From Chloroflexota bacterium (GTDB lineage Bacteria; Chloroflexota; Dehalococcoidia; SM23-28-2; RBG-16-64-32), in assembly GCA_005880075.1 (NCBI GenBank), contig VBJT01000118.1, forward strand, positions 1 to 9,688: DNA of 9,688 nucleotides, given 5' to 3'. Of this stretch, positions 1 to 4,881 are shown in pieces; the first letter of the stretch is position 1; each line of letters begins with the position of its first letter. The position numbers were made by a program, and so were the translations under genes. The notes under the pieces were generated by a model. That model had not been told where the DNA came from and made no database searches. It worked only from the letters and a program-made list of their open reading frames with translations.

Positions 1-81
1 CACTGCGGCCACTGCCCCTATCTCTACGCCTGCTCGGAACGGGAAACTATAAAACGCCGGCGCTTGGCGGAAAGCTGGTAA
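1..81 (+). CDS. C-terminal end of a Cys-cluster protein, possibly PD-(D/E)XK (RecB/Cas4-like) nuclease
   Basis: Frame 1 is open from the window edge to the TAA at 79-81 and encodes 26 residues that begin HCGHCPYLYACSERE and end in a basic tail (KRRRLAESW). The CxxCPYxxxxC arrangement close to a C-terminus is what one sees in RecB/AddB/Cas4-type PD-(D/E)XK nucleases, where three clustered C-terminal cysteines together with one upstream cysteine hold a 4Fe-4S cluster. That family knowledge is only suggestive here, because the nuclease core lies outside the window. The stop is followed after 3 nt by the GTG start of the zinc-ribbon gene at 85, so the two genes are almost certainly co-transcribed. 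Alternatives are any zinc- or iron-binding protein with a terminal cysteine knuckle. Coding status is fairly sure because of the tight junction; the family call is tentative. Confidence 0.5.
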   Translation, partial: HCGHCPYLYACSERETIKRRRLAESW

Positions 82-84
82 GCA

Positions 85-453
85 GTGCCGATCTATGAAT
101 TCCGCTGTAGCTCCTGCCGCCGCCGAACCTCCGTCTTCACGCGCAGCATCGGCGCGCCGGCCGGAGTCGTCTGCGAGCATTGCGGATCGAGCGACATCTC
201 GCGCCTGATGTCACGCGTGGCCATCCACCGTTCCGAGGGCGACTCATTCGATGGCTTTGACGAGTCGAGTCTGGGTGATGTTGACGAGAACGACCCGCGC
301 TCAATGGCGCGCTGGGTACGGAAGATGAGCCGTCAGATGGGCGAGCCGCTGGACGCCGACATGGAGGCCGACCTCGAGCGCATGGAGGCGGGCGAGATGC
401 CCGACGACCTCGACGCGGGAGGAGACGAGGATGAATTCGCGAGCGTGGACTGA
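85..453 (+). CDS. FmdB-type zinc-ribbon protein (copy 1, acidic tail)
   Basis: A 122-residue protein opening with the family hallmark MPIYEFRC. Cys8/Cys11 and Cys30/Cys33 form two CxxC knuckles of a single zinc ribbon in the first ~40 residues (FmdB/CxxC-CxxC-SSSS regulatory family). The start is GTG at 85, chosen because the family motif begins exactly there. It has only a weak purine-rich SD (GGAAAG) and lies 3 nt after the preceding stop, so coupling is likely. After the ribbon comes a conserved SRVAIHRSEGD segment, then a helical stretch (DPRSMARWVRKM ... GEMPDD), then a very acidic end (GGDEDEFASVD). The second half aligns by eye with the protein at 739-1077, marking them as paralogues. 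FmdB proteins are small and widespread; they are called putative regulators, but their biochemical role is poorly defined. The zinc-binding assignment is strong; a regulatory role is unproven. Confidence 0.85.
   Translation: MPIYEFRCSSCRRRTSVFTRSIGAPAGVVCEHCGSSDISRLMSRVAIHRSEGDSFDGFDESSLGDVDENDPRSMARWVRKMSRQMGEPLDADMEADLERMEAGEMPDDLDAGGDEDEFASVD
417..424 (+). promoter_or_regulatory. Ribosome binding site for the small membrane protein
   Basis: GGGAGGAG lies inside the 3' end of the first zinc-ribbon gene, with the AGGAG core 6 nt before the ATG at 431. It is one of the best SD matches in this gene string and is the main reason for accepting the overlapping reading frame at 431-730 as a gene. 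Confidence 0.55.
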
Positions 454-730
454 AGTCGTGACCGGATTCGAGGCGAGAAGCACGCGGCGGTGGCATGTAA
501 GGGCATTGCTCCCTGCGATCGTGCGTTCCGGCCTCCTGCTAACAGGAATGTTAGTCGGCTTGGCGGCCTACTCGGAGCTGTATTGGGCTGTGGAACCCGA
601 TCCACCCCGCGTTTACCCTGGGTTCAGGGAGAGCCCATACGAGCCGGCCATTAGGCCCAGCCACGAGATAAACAAGCTGATGAAGTATATCAGCTCGGAT
701 GACGAACCCCGCCGGCCGAATTACCACTAA
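431..730 (+). CDS. Small single-pass membrane protein, unrecognised
   Basis: A 99-residue reading frame in a different frame from, and overlapping by 23 nt, the upstream zinc-ribbon gene. It ends at TAA 728-730, 8 nt before the second zinc-ribbon gene. It fills the space between the two paralogues with no stop, and a strong SD precedes it. Seen in the protein: a basic N-terminus (RSTRRWHVR, residues 16-24), one hydrophobic segment at about residues 33-54 (SGLLLTGMLVGLAAY...), then a Pro/Tyr/Glu-rich tail of about 45 residues (PGFRESPYEPAIRPSHEINK). By the positive-inside rule the N-terminus would be cytoplasmic and the tail outside. I recognise no family. It could conceivably be a fortuitous open frame, but spacing, SD and composition favour a real gene that would put a membrane component into this operon. 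Confidence 0.6.
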   Translation: MNSRAWTEVVTGFEARSTRRWHVRALLPAIVRSGLLLTGMLVGLAAYSELYWAVEPDPPRVYPGFRESPYEPAIRPSHEINKLMKYISSDDEPRRPNYH

Positions 731-738
731 TAGACGCG

Positions 739-1077
739 ATGCCCATCTACGAATACAAGTGCAGCGAATGCGGCCGCTTGAGTAGCGTTTTCACTCGAAC
801 AGTCAACTCCTCGGTCGATACGAAATGCAGGCACTGCGGCGCCGCCAAGCTGGAGCGATCACCCTCGCGGTTTGCCTATCATAAGTCGGAGGCCGACATC
901 CTGCGCGACTACGGCGCTGAACCGAAGCGCTTGGACGACTACAAGGACCCCCGCCAGATCGGCCGCTGGGCGGAGCGCAAGTTCGACGAATTTGGGATCG
1001 ACATGCCGCAAGAAGCGCGCAAGATGATCGACGCTGCCCGTGAAGGTGAGTTCCCGGAGCCAGTCAAGGACCTGTGA
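739..1077 (+). CDS. FmdB-type zinc-ribbon protein (copy 2)
   Basis: A 112-residue protein beginning MPIYEYKCSEC, the classical FmdB start. It has Cys8/Cys11 and Cys30/Cys33 at exactly the same positions as the copy at 85-453. The ribbon is followed by PSRFAYHKSEAD and a helical tail (DPRQIGRWAERKFDEFG ... REGEFPEP) that matches the first copy's tail in pattern (DPR...RW..K....G ... GE.P). It lacks the acidic end of copy 1 and is the more canonical member. ATG at 739 is fixed by the family motif. The SD is poor, so translation may depend on ribosomes finishing the gene 8 nt upstream. The TGA at 1075-1077 overlaps the GTG start of the translin gene (GTGA), tying the two together. The zinc-ribbon call is firm; the cellular role is not known. 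Confidence 0.87.
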   Translation: MPIYEYKCSECGRLSSVFTRTVNSSVDTKCRHCGAAKLERSPSRFAYHKSEADILRDYGAEPKRLDDYKDPRQIGRWAERKFDEFGIDMPQEARKMIDAAREGEFPEPVKDL

Positions 1078-1712
1078 ACACTGACGGCTTGAACGCAATC
1101 GGCGAAGAGGTACGTGCTCATCTTGGCGCCAAGCACCGGGCGAGAGAAGAAGCTCTGGCGCTTACCCGAGAAGTCATTCGCTTGTCGGCCAACGCAATCC
1201 GTGCGGTGCACCGGCGAGAGTTCGACGCGGCTGAGGGCTTGCTTGCGAAGGCGAAGACGAACCTCGTGCAGACGGAAGCCGCCCTTTCGGAGCATCGAGA
1301 CATCTTCCATGCAGGCTTCGTCCACGACGCCCAGAAGGAGTTCGCCGAGGCGCACTGCTCGCTCGCGCTCATCGCCGGGCGTCCGCTGCCCGCGCCTGCG
1401 ACCCTCGGCGTCATGGCCGGCTCCTACCTCAACGGCCTCGGCGAGACCGTCGGCGAGCTCCGTCGCCATCTCCTCGACTCGCTTCGCGCCGGCGATATTC
1501 AACACTGCGAGGACTGCCTGGCCGCAATGGGCGACATCTACGATGTCCTGGTGACGATGGACTACCCCGAGGCGATCACATCAGGCCTCAGGCGGACGGC
1601 GGACGCGATGAGGGGCATCCTGGAGCGCACTCGGGGCGACTATACGATGGCGTACGCCCAGCGCCAGCTCGAGAACCGGCTACGCGAGTTCGAAGAGCGG
1701 CTGCCCAAGTAG
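1074..1712 (+). CDS. Translin/TRAX family protein (putative RNA-binding or RNase)
   Basis: A 212-residue all-helical protein. Landmarks of the translin family: AVHRREFDAAEGLLAKA near residues 44-60; an ExxE pair in QKEFAEA (Glu89, Glu92), which lines up with the QEYVEA motif of human TRAX that carries catalytic glutamates; LGVMAGSYLNGLGETVGELRR (111-131), the counterpart of the TRAX segment DYLLGVADLTGELMR; GDIYD (153-157), matching the TRAX VYDGF segment; and LRRTADAMRGILERTRGDY. Length is close to eukaryotic translin (~228). Family members assemble into closed octameric rings that bind RNA/ssDNA, and the TRAX subunit gives C3PO its Mg-dependent RNase activity. Archaeal homologues form catalytic homo-octamers. 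Retention of ExxE suggests, but does not prove, that this protein is a nuclease. It starts at GTG 1074 inside the preceding stop (GTGA), with AAGGA only 3 nt upstream, so coupling is likely. The family call is confident; the substrate is unknown. Confidence 0.87.
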   Translation: MNTDGLNAIGEEVRAHLGAKHRAREEALALTREVIRLSANAIRAVHRREFDAAEGLLAKAKTNLVQTEAALSEHRDIFHAGFVHDAQKEFAEAHCSLALIAGRPLPAPATLGVMAGSYLNGLGETVGELRRHLLDSLRAGDIQHCEDCLAAMGDIYDVLVTMDYPEAITSGLRRTADAMRGILERTRGDYTMAYAQRQLENRLREFEERLPK

Positions 1713-1723
1713 CGTTCCGAGAC

Positions 1724-1735
1724 GTTCGGCCGAAC
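1724..1735. other. 12-bp perfect palindrome between convergent genes
   Basis: GTTCGGCCGAAC sits in the 35-bp gap between the translin stop and the CoA-transferase stop. It has no loop and no T-tract on either side, so it is not a convincing intrinsic terminator. It may be a weak bidirectional end signal or chance in GC-rich DNA. Confidence 0.25.
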
Positions 1736-1747
1736 TGACGCCTGGCT

Positions 1748-3067
1748 CTAAACCGAGATCCCGTAGAGCCTTTTCGCTTCGCTCTTTAGCTCGCCCCTGA
1801 AGTCGGGATGCGCCACGGCAGCCAGCTCACCGATGCGCTCGCGAACGGTCTTGCCGCGCAGCGATGCGATACCGTGTTCCGTCACCACGTAGTCGACGAG
1901 CGTGCTCGGGACAGTTACCAGCGTACCCTCCGGAAGTAGCGGCACGACCCGCGTCACCCGTTCACCGTTGAGCATGTGACTCGAGGGGAGAACGATGATT
2001 GATCGCCCACCACGCGAGTACTGAGCGCCGATCATAAAGGCCGTCTGCCCGCCGACGCCCGTCCATACCTTGTGGCCGATGGACTCGGACGCGATCTGCC
2101 CCGTCAGGTCCACGAGCAGAGCGTTGTTGACCGCGACGAGGTTGTCTTGCTGCAAGAGCAAGCGCACGTCGTCCGTGTAGCCGAAGTCATAAAGCTCGAA
2201 GACCGGGTTGCCGTCGATCAGTCGCATCTCTTCTTCGTCGAGGGCCACGAGGGCGCTGCCGACGACTTTCTCCCGGTGGAGCGTCTTGTACCTTCCGGTT
2301 ACTACTCCCTGGCGTACGAGGTTGGCAATACCGCCGGTGATCAATTCCGTCTGGACGCCCAGATCATGCTTCTCGCCGAGGTACAGGCCGAGCGCGCTCG
2401 ACACCGTGCCCACTCCCATCTGCAGTGTGTCCCGGTCGCGCACGAGTTCCGAGGCTACGAGCGTGCAGACAACCTCCACGACGAAGGTCTCCTCGTCTGT
2501 GCGAGGCGGTATTGGTAGATTGCCTGTTGGGCGCTCCGCCTCGCAGAACAAGTCGACCTCTGACATATGAATGAAGTTATCGCCTCCGGTGCGGATGAAG
2601 TTCTCATGCACCTCCGCCAGCACCGTCCTGGCGCCTTGGGCCAGTCGCTTCGATATCCAGACGCCGGGACCGAAGCTGCAATAGCCTTGACGGTCTGGCG
2701 GAGAAAGTGGGACCATGAAAACGTCGAGAGGGCGGTCGTACCCGGGCGCGATTTCGTCCGCCCGCCAACGGCCGATCGGCAAGTAATCGAGCTTGCCGGC
2801 GTGGACCATTTCGCGGTTGAGCGGGGTGGCGTAATTATCGCGGACGGCGAATCCGTTCTCTTCGCCGGGTCTTAGCCAGGGGAAAAGGCCCGCCGCGTGC
2901 TCGATTTCTACGCTGTCGAGCTCCCCCGCACGTGAATAAAGGGCACCACAGAGGGTAAATGGTGTGCAGGTGAACGGCGCGACGCCAACACGATTCCCCG
3001 ATCCGACTACTTTCACCGCCTCCGCCGCCGACCTGAATTTGTCGCCGGCCTGAGAGCGCCAGTCCAT
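1748..3067 (-). CDS. Acetyl-CoA hydrolase/4-hydroxybutyrate CoA-transferase family enzyme
   Basis: A 439-residue, full-length member of the acetyl-CoA hydrolase/transferase family, cytoplasmic, which moves CoA between short-chain acids such as acetate and 4-hydroxybutyrate, butyrate, propionate or succinate. Seen: an N-terminal domain to about residue 180 with FMVPLSPPDRQGYCSFG (the usual 'P.D..GY.S.G' block); LQMGVGTVSSAL (215-226); HDLGVQTELITGG (234-246), in which Glu241 aligns with the glutamate that forms the CoA thioester; VDLTGQIASE (319-328); VWTGVGGQTAF with the CoA-loop glycines (334-344); and the C-terminal signature YVVTEHGIASLRGKTVRERI. The ATG at 3067 has a near-perfect AGGAGG 5 nt upstream. 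Exact substrate cannot be told from sequence. It follows the GGDEF/HD-GYP gene by 91 bp in the same direction and may have its own promoter. Its 3' end faces the translin gene. Family assignment is strong. Confidence 0.9.
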   Translation of the reverse strand: MDWRSQAGDKFRSAAEAVKVVGSGNRVGVAPFTCTPFTLCGALYSRAGELDSVEIEHAAGLFPWLRPGEENGFAVRDNYATPLNREMVHAGKLDYLPIGRWRADEIAPGYDRPLDVFMVPLSPPDRQGYCSFGPGVWISKRLAQGARTVLAEVHENFIRTGGDNFIHMSEVDLFCEAERPTGNLPIPPRTDEETFVVEVVCTLVASELVRDRDTLQMGVGTVSSALGLYLGEKHDLGVQTELITGGIANLVRQGVVTGRYKTLHREKVVGSALVALDEEEMRLIDGNPVFELYDFGYTDDVRLLLQQDNLVAVNNALLVDLTGQIASESIGHKVWTGVGGQTAFMIGAQYSRGGRSIIVLPSSHMLNGERVTRVVPLLPEGTLVTVPSTLVDYVVTEHGIASLRGKTVRERIGELAAVAHPDFRGELKSEAKRLYGISV

Positions 3068-3072
3068 CGCAG

Positions 3073-3078
3073 CCTCCT
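3073..3078 (-). promoter_or_regulatory. Strong ribosome binding site of the CoA-transferase gene
   Basis: On the minus strand AGGAGG lies 5 nt before the ATG at 3067. It fixes the start codon and suggests efficient translation compared with most other genes in the window, whose SDs are weak. Confidence 0.7.
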
Positions 3079-3090
3079 AGTACGAACAGC

Positions 3091-3110
3091 GCGCGAACGC
3101 GCCAATTGTA
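3091..3110 (-). promoter_or_regulatory. Possible promoter -10 and start-site inverted repeat for the CoA-transferase gene
   Basis: On the minus strand GCTACAAT (hexamer TACAAT, 3105-3110) precedes a small inverted repeat, GCGCG-TT-CGCGC (3091-3102), that would cover the expected transcription start about 30 nt before the start codon. The same octamer GCTACAAT forms the -10 element upstream of uvrA. No good -35 hexamer is visible at 16-18 bp, so the call rests on the -10 element alone. Confidence 0.35.
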
Positions 3111-3158
3111 GCATCGGGTCCCATGACGACGTGCAGAGGCGGGTTCGGTTGCGGTAGG

Positions 3159-4655
3159 TTAGCGCGTGACGAGCGTCTGTGCGCCCGGTTTATGCATCGG
3201 TGCTTCAGGTGCGGAGACACGCGGTCCAAAGAGAGCCTCGTCTTCGTTCTCTTCGTAGAACCCGTCGGGGCTTCGGCGGACCACAGTAAGGAAGGCCTGC
3301 ACAACCTTCGGGTCGAACTGAGTACCCGAATGCCCGGCGATCTCCGCGAGCGCTTCGTCGCGCGGTATGGCATCGCGATAGGGCCGGCGAGATGTCATCG
3401 CGTCGTAGGCGTCCACGACGGCGAAGACTCGAGCGCCCAAAGGGATCTCCTCTCCGACAAGGCCTCGTGGGTAGCCTGTCCCGTCGAAGTGTTCGTGGTG
3501 TGCGTACACGATCTCGGCGGCGTTCTGGAAGAAATCGATCCCTTTGAGGATCTGGTAGCCAAGTTCTGAATGCCGCCGCATTTCTTTCCACTCATCCGCA
3601 TCGAGGGACGCCGACTTGCGGAGGATGCTGTCGGCGACGCCGATCTTGCCGATATCATGTAGGGCCGCTGCGTACTCGATTTCGGAAACGTTCTCCGTCG
3701 TAAGTTGCATAGAGCGCGCTACCTCTGCCGCCGTTCGCGCTACGCGGCGCGCATGGCGATGGGTCATCTTGTCACGGACATCTAGGGCGGTGGAGAGGAC
3801 TTCCACCACGGCGGCGGCGAGCCGGTCGTCCCGCCTGTCGCCGCGTCCCTGCTTGAATCCCTTTCGTTCCAACTTGTTCGCATAGAGCTTCGTGTCCGCC
3901 CAGTGAGTGATCTCTTCGACCGTGCTTCCACCCCACGGGTAGCCGCTGCTGCCAATCGAAACCCCGAGATAAATGCTCGCATGCTCTGTTTCGCAGATCG
4001 GTGCGTCGGCCAATTTTTGCCAGAGCTGAAGTGAAAACAACTCGGCCTCACGCCGGTCTGCTCCGGGCATGATGACTGCGAATTCATCGCCGCCCAGGCG
4101 TGCCGTTACGTGTCGTTCATCCGAAGAGCTGTTCAGAATCCGCGCGAAGCTGCGGAGAACCTTGTCTCCAATTAGATGGCCGAATTCGTCGTTTATCGCC
4201 TTAAGGTCATCTACGTCGATCATCAGGATCGACAATGCCTCATTCTTCATCTCGGCCCGAGTAAGCTCCGCAGATAGCCGCTCGTAGTAGAACCGGCGGT
4301 TCTGTAGCTGAGTAAGTTCATCTCGAGTAGCAACCTCAAGCAACTCGGCCCGTTGATTTAGCCACTGAGTACGGACCTGATTTCGTTCTTGCGTAAGGCG
4401 ACGCTCGGTCCGGTATAGGGCGATCTCCGCGATAACCCCCCCAATTCCGAGTAATGCTAACTCACCTGCAAGAACCGCGAAGGTAATTTCAGAAGGCAGG
4501 ACAAACGCGGATACGGCGGTAGCAGCCGCAGCAACCGGTAGCGCGACGGCCCAACGAAGGAGCCGGAAGGAACGCGTTTCTGATATTGAAAGGGATTCTT
4601 CGACGTTTTCTACTATCGGCTCTTCCGAACCGCCTGCGCCAGCGATCATCGTCAT
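3159..4655 (-). CDS. Membrane-anchored GGDEF + HD-GYP cyclic-di-GMP signalling protein
   Basis: A 498-residue protein. Residues ~31-53 and ~57-80 are hydrophobic and form two membrane segments; ~81-107 is charged and probably coiled-coil. The GGDEF domain (~108-268) has DVDDLKAINDEFGH (147-160, metal and substrate residues) and an intact RLGGDEF (186-192), so diguanylate cyclase activity is plausible. The RxxD inhibitory site expected five residues before GGDEF is absent (DERH, 179-182). The HD-GYP domain (~276-465) keeps H300, HD 333-334 with K337, H362 (HSELG instead of the usual HPxxG), HHEHFDGTGYPRG (386-398) and DAYDAMTSRRPYR, the full metal-site set of an active c-di-GMP phosphodiesterase. 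The protein may therefore make and break c-di-GMP under membrane control. There is no recognisable sensor domain beyond the short membrane hairpin. ATG 4655 was chosen (another Met is two codons in). The start overlaps the stop of a 9-codon leader ORF (TAATG). Confidence 0.92.
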   Translation of the reverse strand: MTMIAGAGGSEEPIVENVEESLSISETRSFRLLRWAVALPVAAAATAVSAFVLPSEITFAVLAGELALLGIGGVIAEIALYRTERRLTQERNQVRTQWLNQRAELLEVATRDELTQLQNRRFYYERLSAELTRAEMKNEALSILMIDVDDLKAINDEFGHLIGDKVLRSFARILNSSSDERHVTARLGGDEFAVIMPGADRREAELFSLQLWQKLADAPICETEHASIYLGVSIGSSGYPWGGSTVEEITHWADTKLYANKLERKGFKQGRGDRRDDRLAAAVVEVLSTALDVRDKMTHRHARRVARTAAEVARSMQLTTENVSEIEYAAALHDIGKIGVADSILRKSASLDADEWKEMRRHSELGYQILKGIDFFQNAAEIVYAHHEHFDGTGYPRGLVGEEIPLGARVFAVVDAYDAMTSRRPYRDAIPRDEALAEIAGHSGTQFDPKVVQAFLTVVRRSPDGFYEENEDEALFGPRVSAPEAPMHKPGAQTLVTR

Positions 4656-4684
4656 TAGTTCCCCACCGGGGCGATTACTGTCAT
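4655..4684 (-). CDS. Possible 9-codon leader peptide before the GGDEF/HD-GYP gene
   Basis: On the minus strand ATG at 4684 opens a tiny frame encoding MTVIAPVGN. Its TAA shares an A with the ATG of the GGDEF/HD-GYP gene (TAATG). It has a better SD (TGGAGG core 4690-4694, 5 nt spacing) than the main gene, whose only candidate is GGGG 5 nt upstream. This geometry is typical of translational coupling: ribosomes loading at the leader would reinitiate on the main gene. Such small ORFs also occur by chance, and the peptide has no attenuator-like codon run. Confidence 0.35.
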   Translation of the reverse strand: MTVIAPVGN

Positions 4685-4689
4685 CACTG

Positions 4690-4695
4690 CCTCCA
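4690..4695 (-). promoter_or_regulatory. SD-like TGGAGG upstream of the GGDEF/HD-GYP leader
   Basis: TGGAGG on the minus strand lies 5 nt before the ATG at 4684 but about 34 nt before the main ATG at 4655. It therefore cannot serve the main start directly. It supports either the short leader ORF or chance. Confidence 0.35.
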
Positions 4696-4764
4696 ATAAT
4701 GCGGACGCGGGCGATGGAATCGTCGTTACCGGCACGTAAGGCGCGGTGCTGCTCTATTTACTTG

Positions 4765-4780
4765 ATATTTACATAAATAT
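4765..4780. promoter_or_regulatory. AT-rich palindrome in the divergent control region (candidate operator)
   Basis: ATATTTA-CA-TAAATAT is a perfect inverted repeat with 7-bp arms and a 2-bp centre, standing out as an AT island in otherwise GC-rich DNA. It lies about 110 bp upstream of the GGDEF/HD-GYP start and about 100 bp upstream of uvrA. It is a good shape for a dimeric repressor/activator site, or it may hold promoter elements for the minus-strand gene (TTCATA-N17-TAAATA can be read there on the minus strand). No regulator is identified. Confidence 0.4.
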
Positions 4781-4811
4781 GAACGCCGCCGATGTTGGTG
4801 CCGACGCTTCT

Positions 4812-4825
4812 AAAACTGTTGTTCT
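4812..4825. promoter_or_regulatory. LexA-like box overlapping the uvrA -35 element
   Basis: AAAAC-TGTT-GTTCT has the AAC-N4-GTT core of the Gram-positive type SOS box (consensus CGAAC-N4-GTTCG). The opposite strand reads AGAAC-AACA-GTTTT. The outermost bases differ from consensus. It overlaps the -35 hexamer of the uvrA promoter, where LexA binding would block RNA polymerase, and uvrA is a common SOS gene. This is a match by eye only; the LexA motif of this organism is unknown. Confidence 0.3.
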
Positions 4826-4848
4826 AAACCTGGGCCGGCGGCTACAAT
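4819..4848 (+). promoter_or_regulatory. Sigma70-type promoter of uvrA
   Basis: TTGTTC (4819-4824), an 18-bp spacer and TACAAT (4843-4848) give a good housekeeping promoter. Transcription would begin near 4855, leaving a leader of roughly 27 nt before the uvrA ATG. No strong SD is visible in that leader. Confidence 0.55.
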
Positions 4849-4881
4849 ACCGTTGAACCGCCCAAAGCAGCGAGCACACCT

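Noticed and set aside
939..1505. Minus-strand 188-codon frame opposite the zinc-ribbon and translin genes
   Set aside because: It is antisense to two well-supported family proteins, and its composition is that of a shadow frame.
1724..1735. Palindrome GTTCGGCCGAAC as a true intrinsic terminator
   Set aside because: It has no loop-stem geometry and no T-tract; kept only as a low-confidence site.
2072..2518. Plus-strand open frame of 148 codons inside the CoA-transferase gene
   Set aside because: It is antisense to a gene with complete family motifs; high GC gives long shadow frames. No SD or recognisable protein features.
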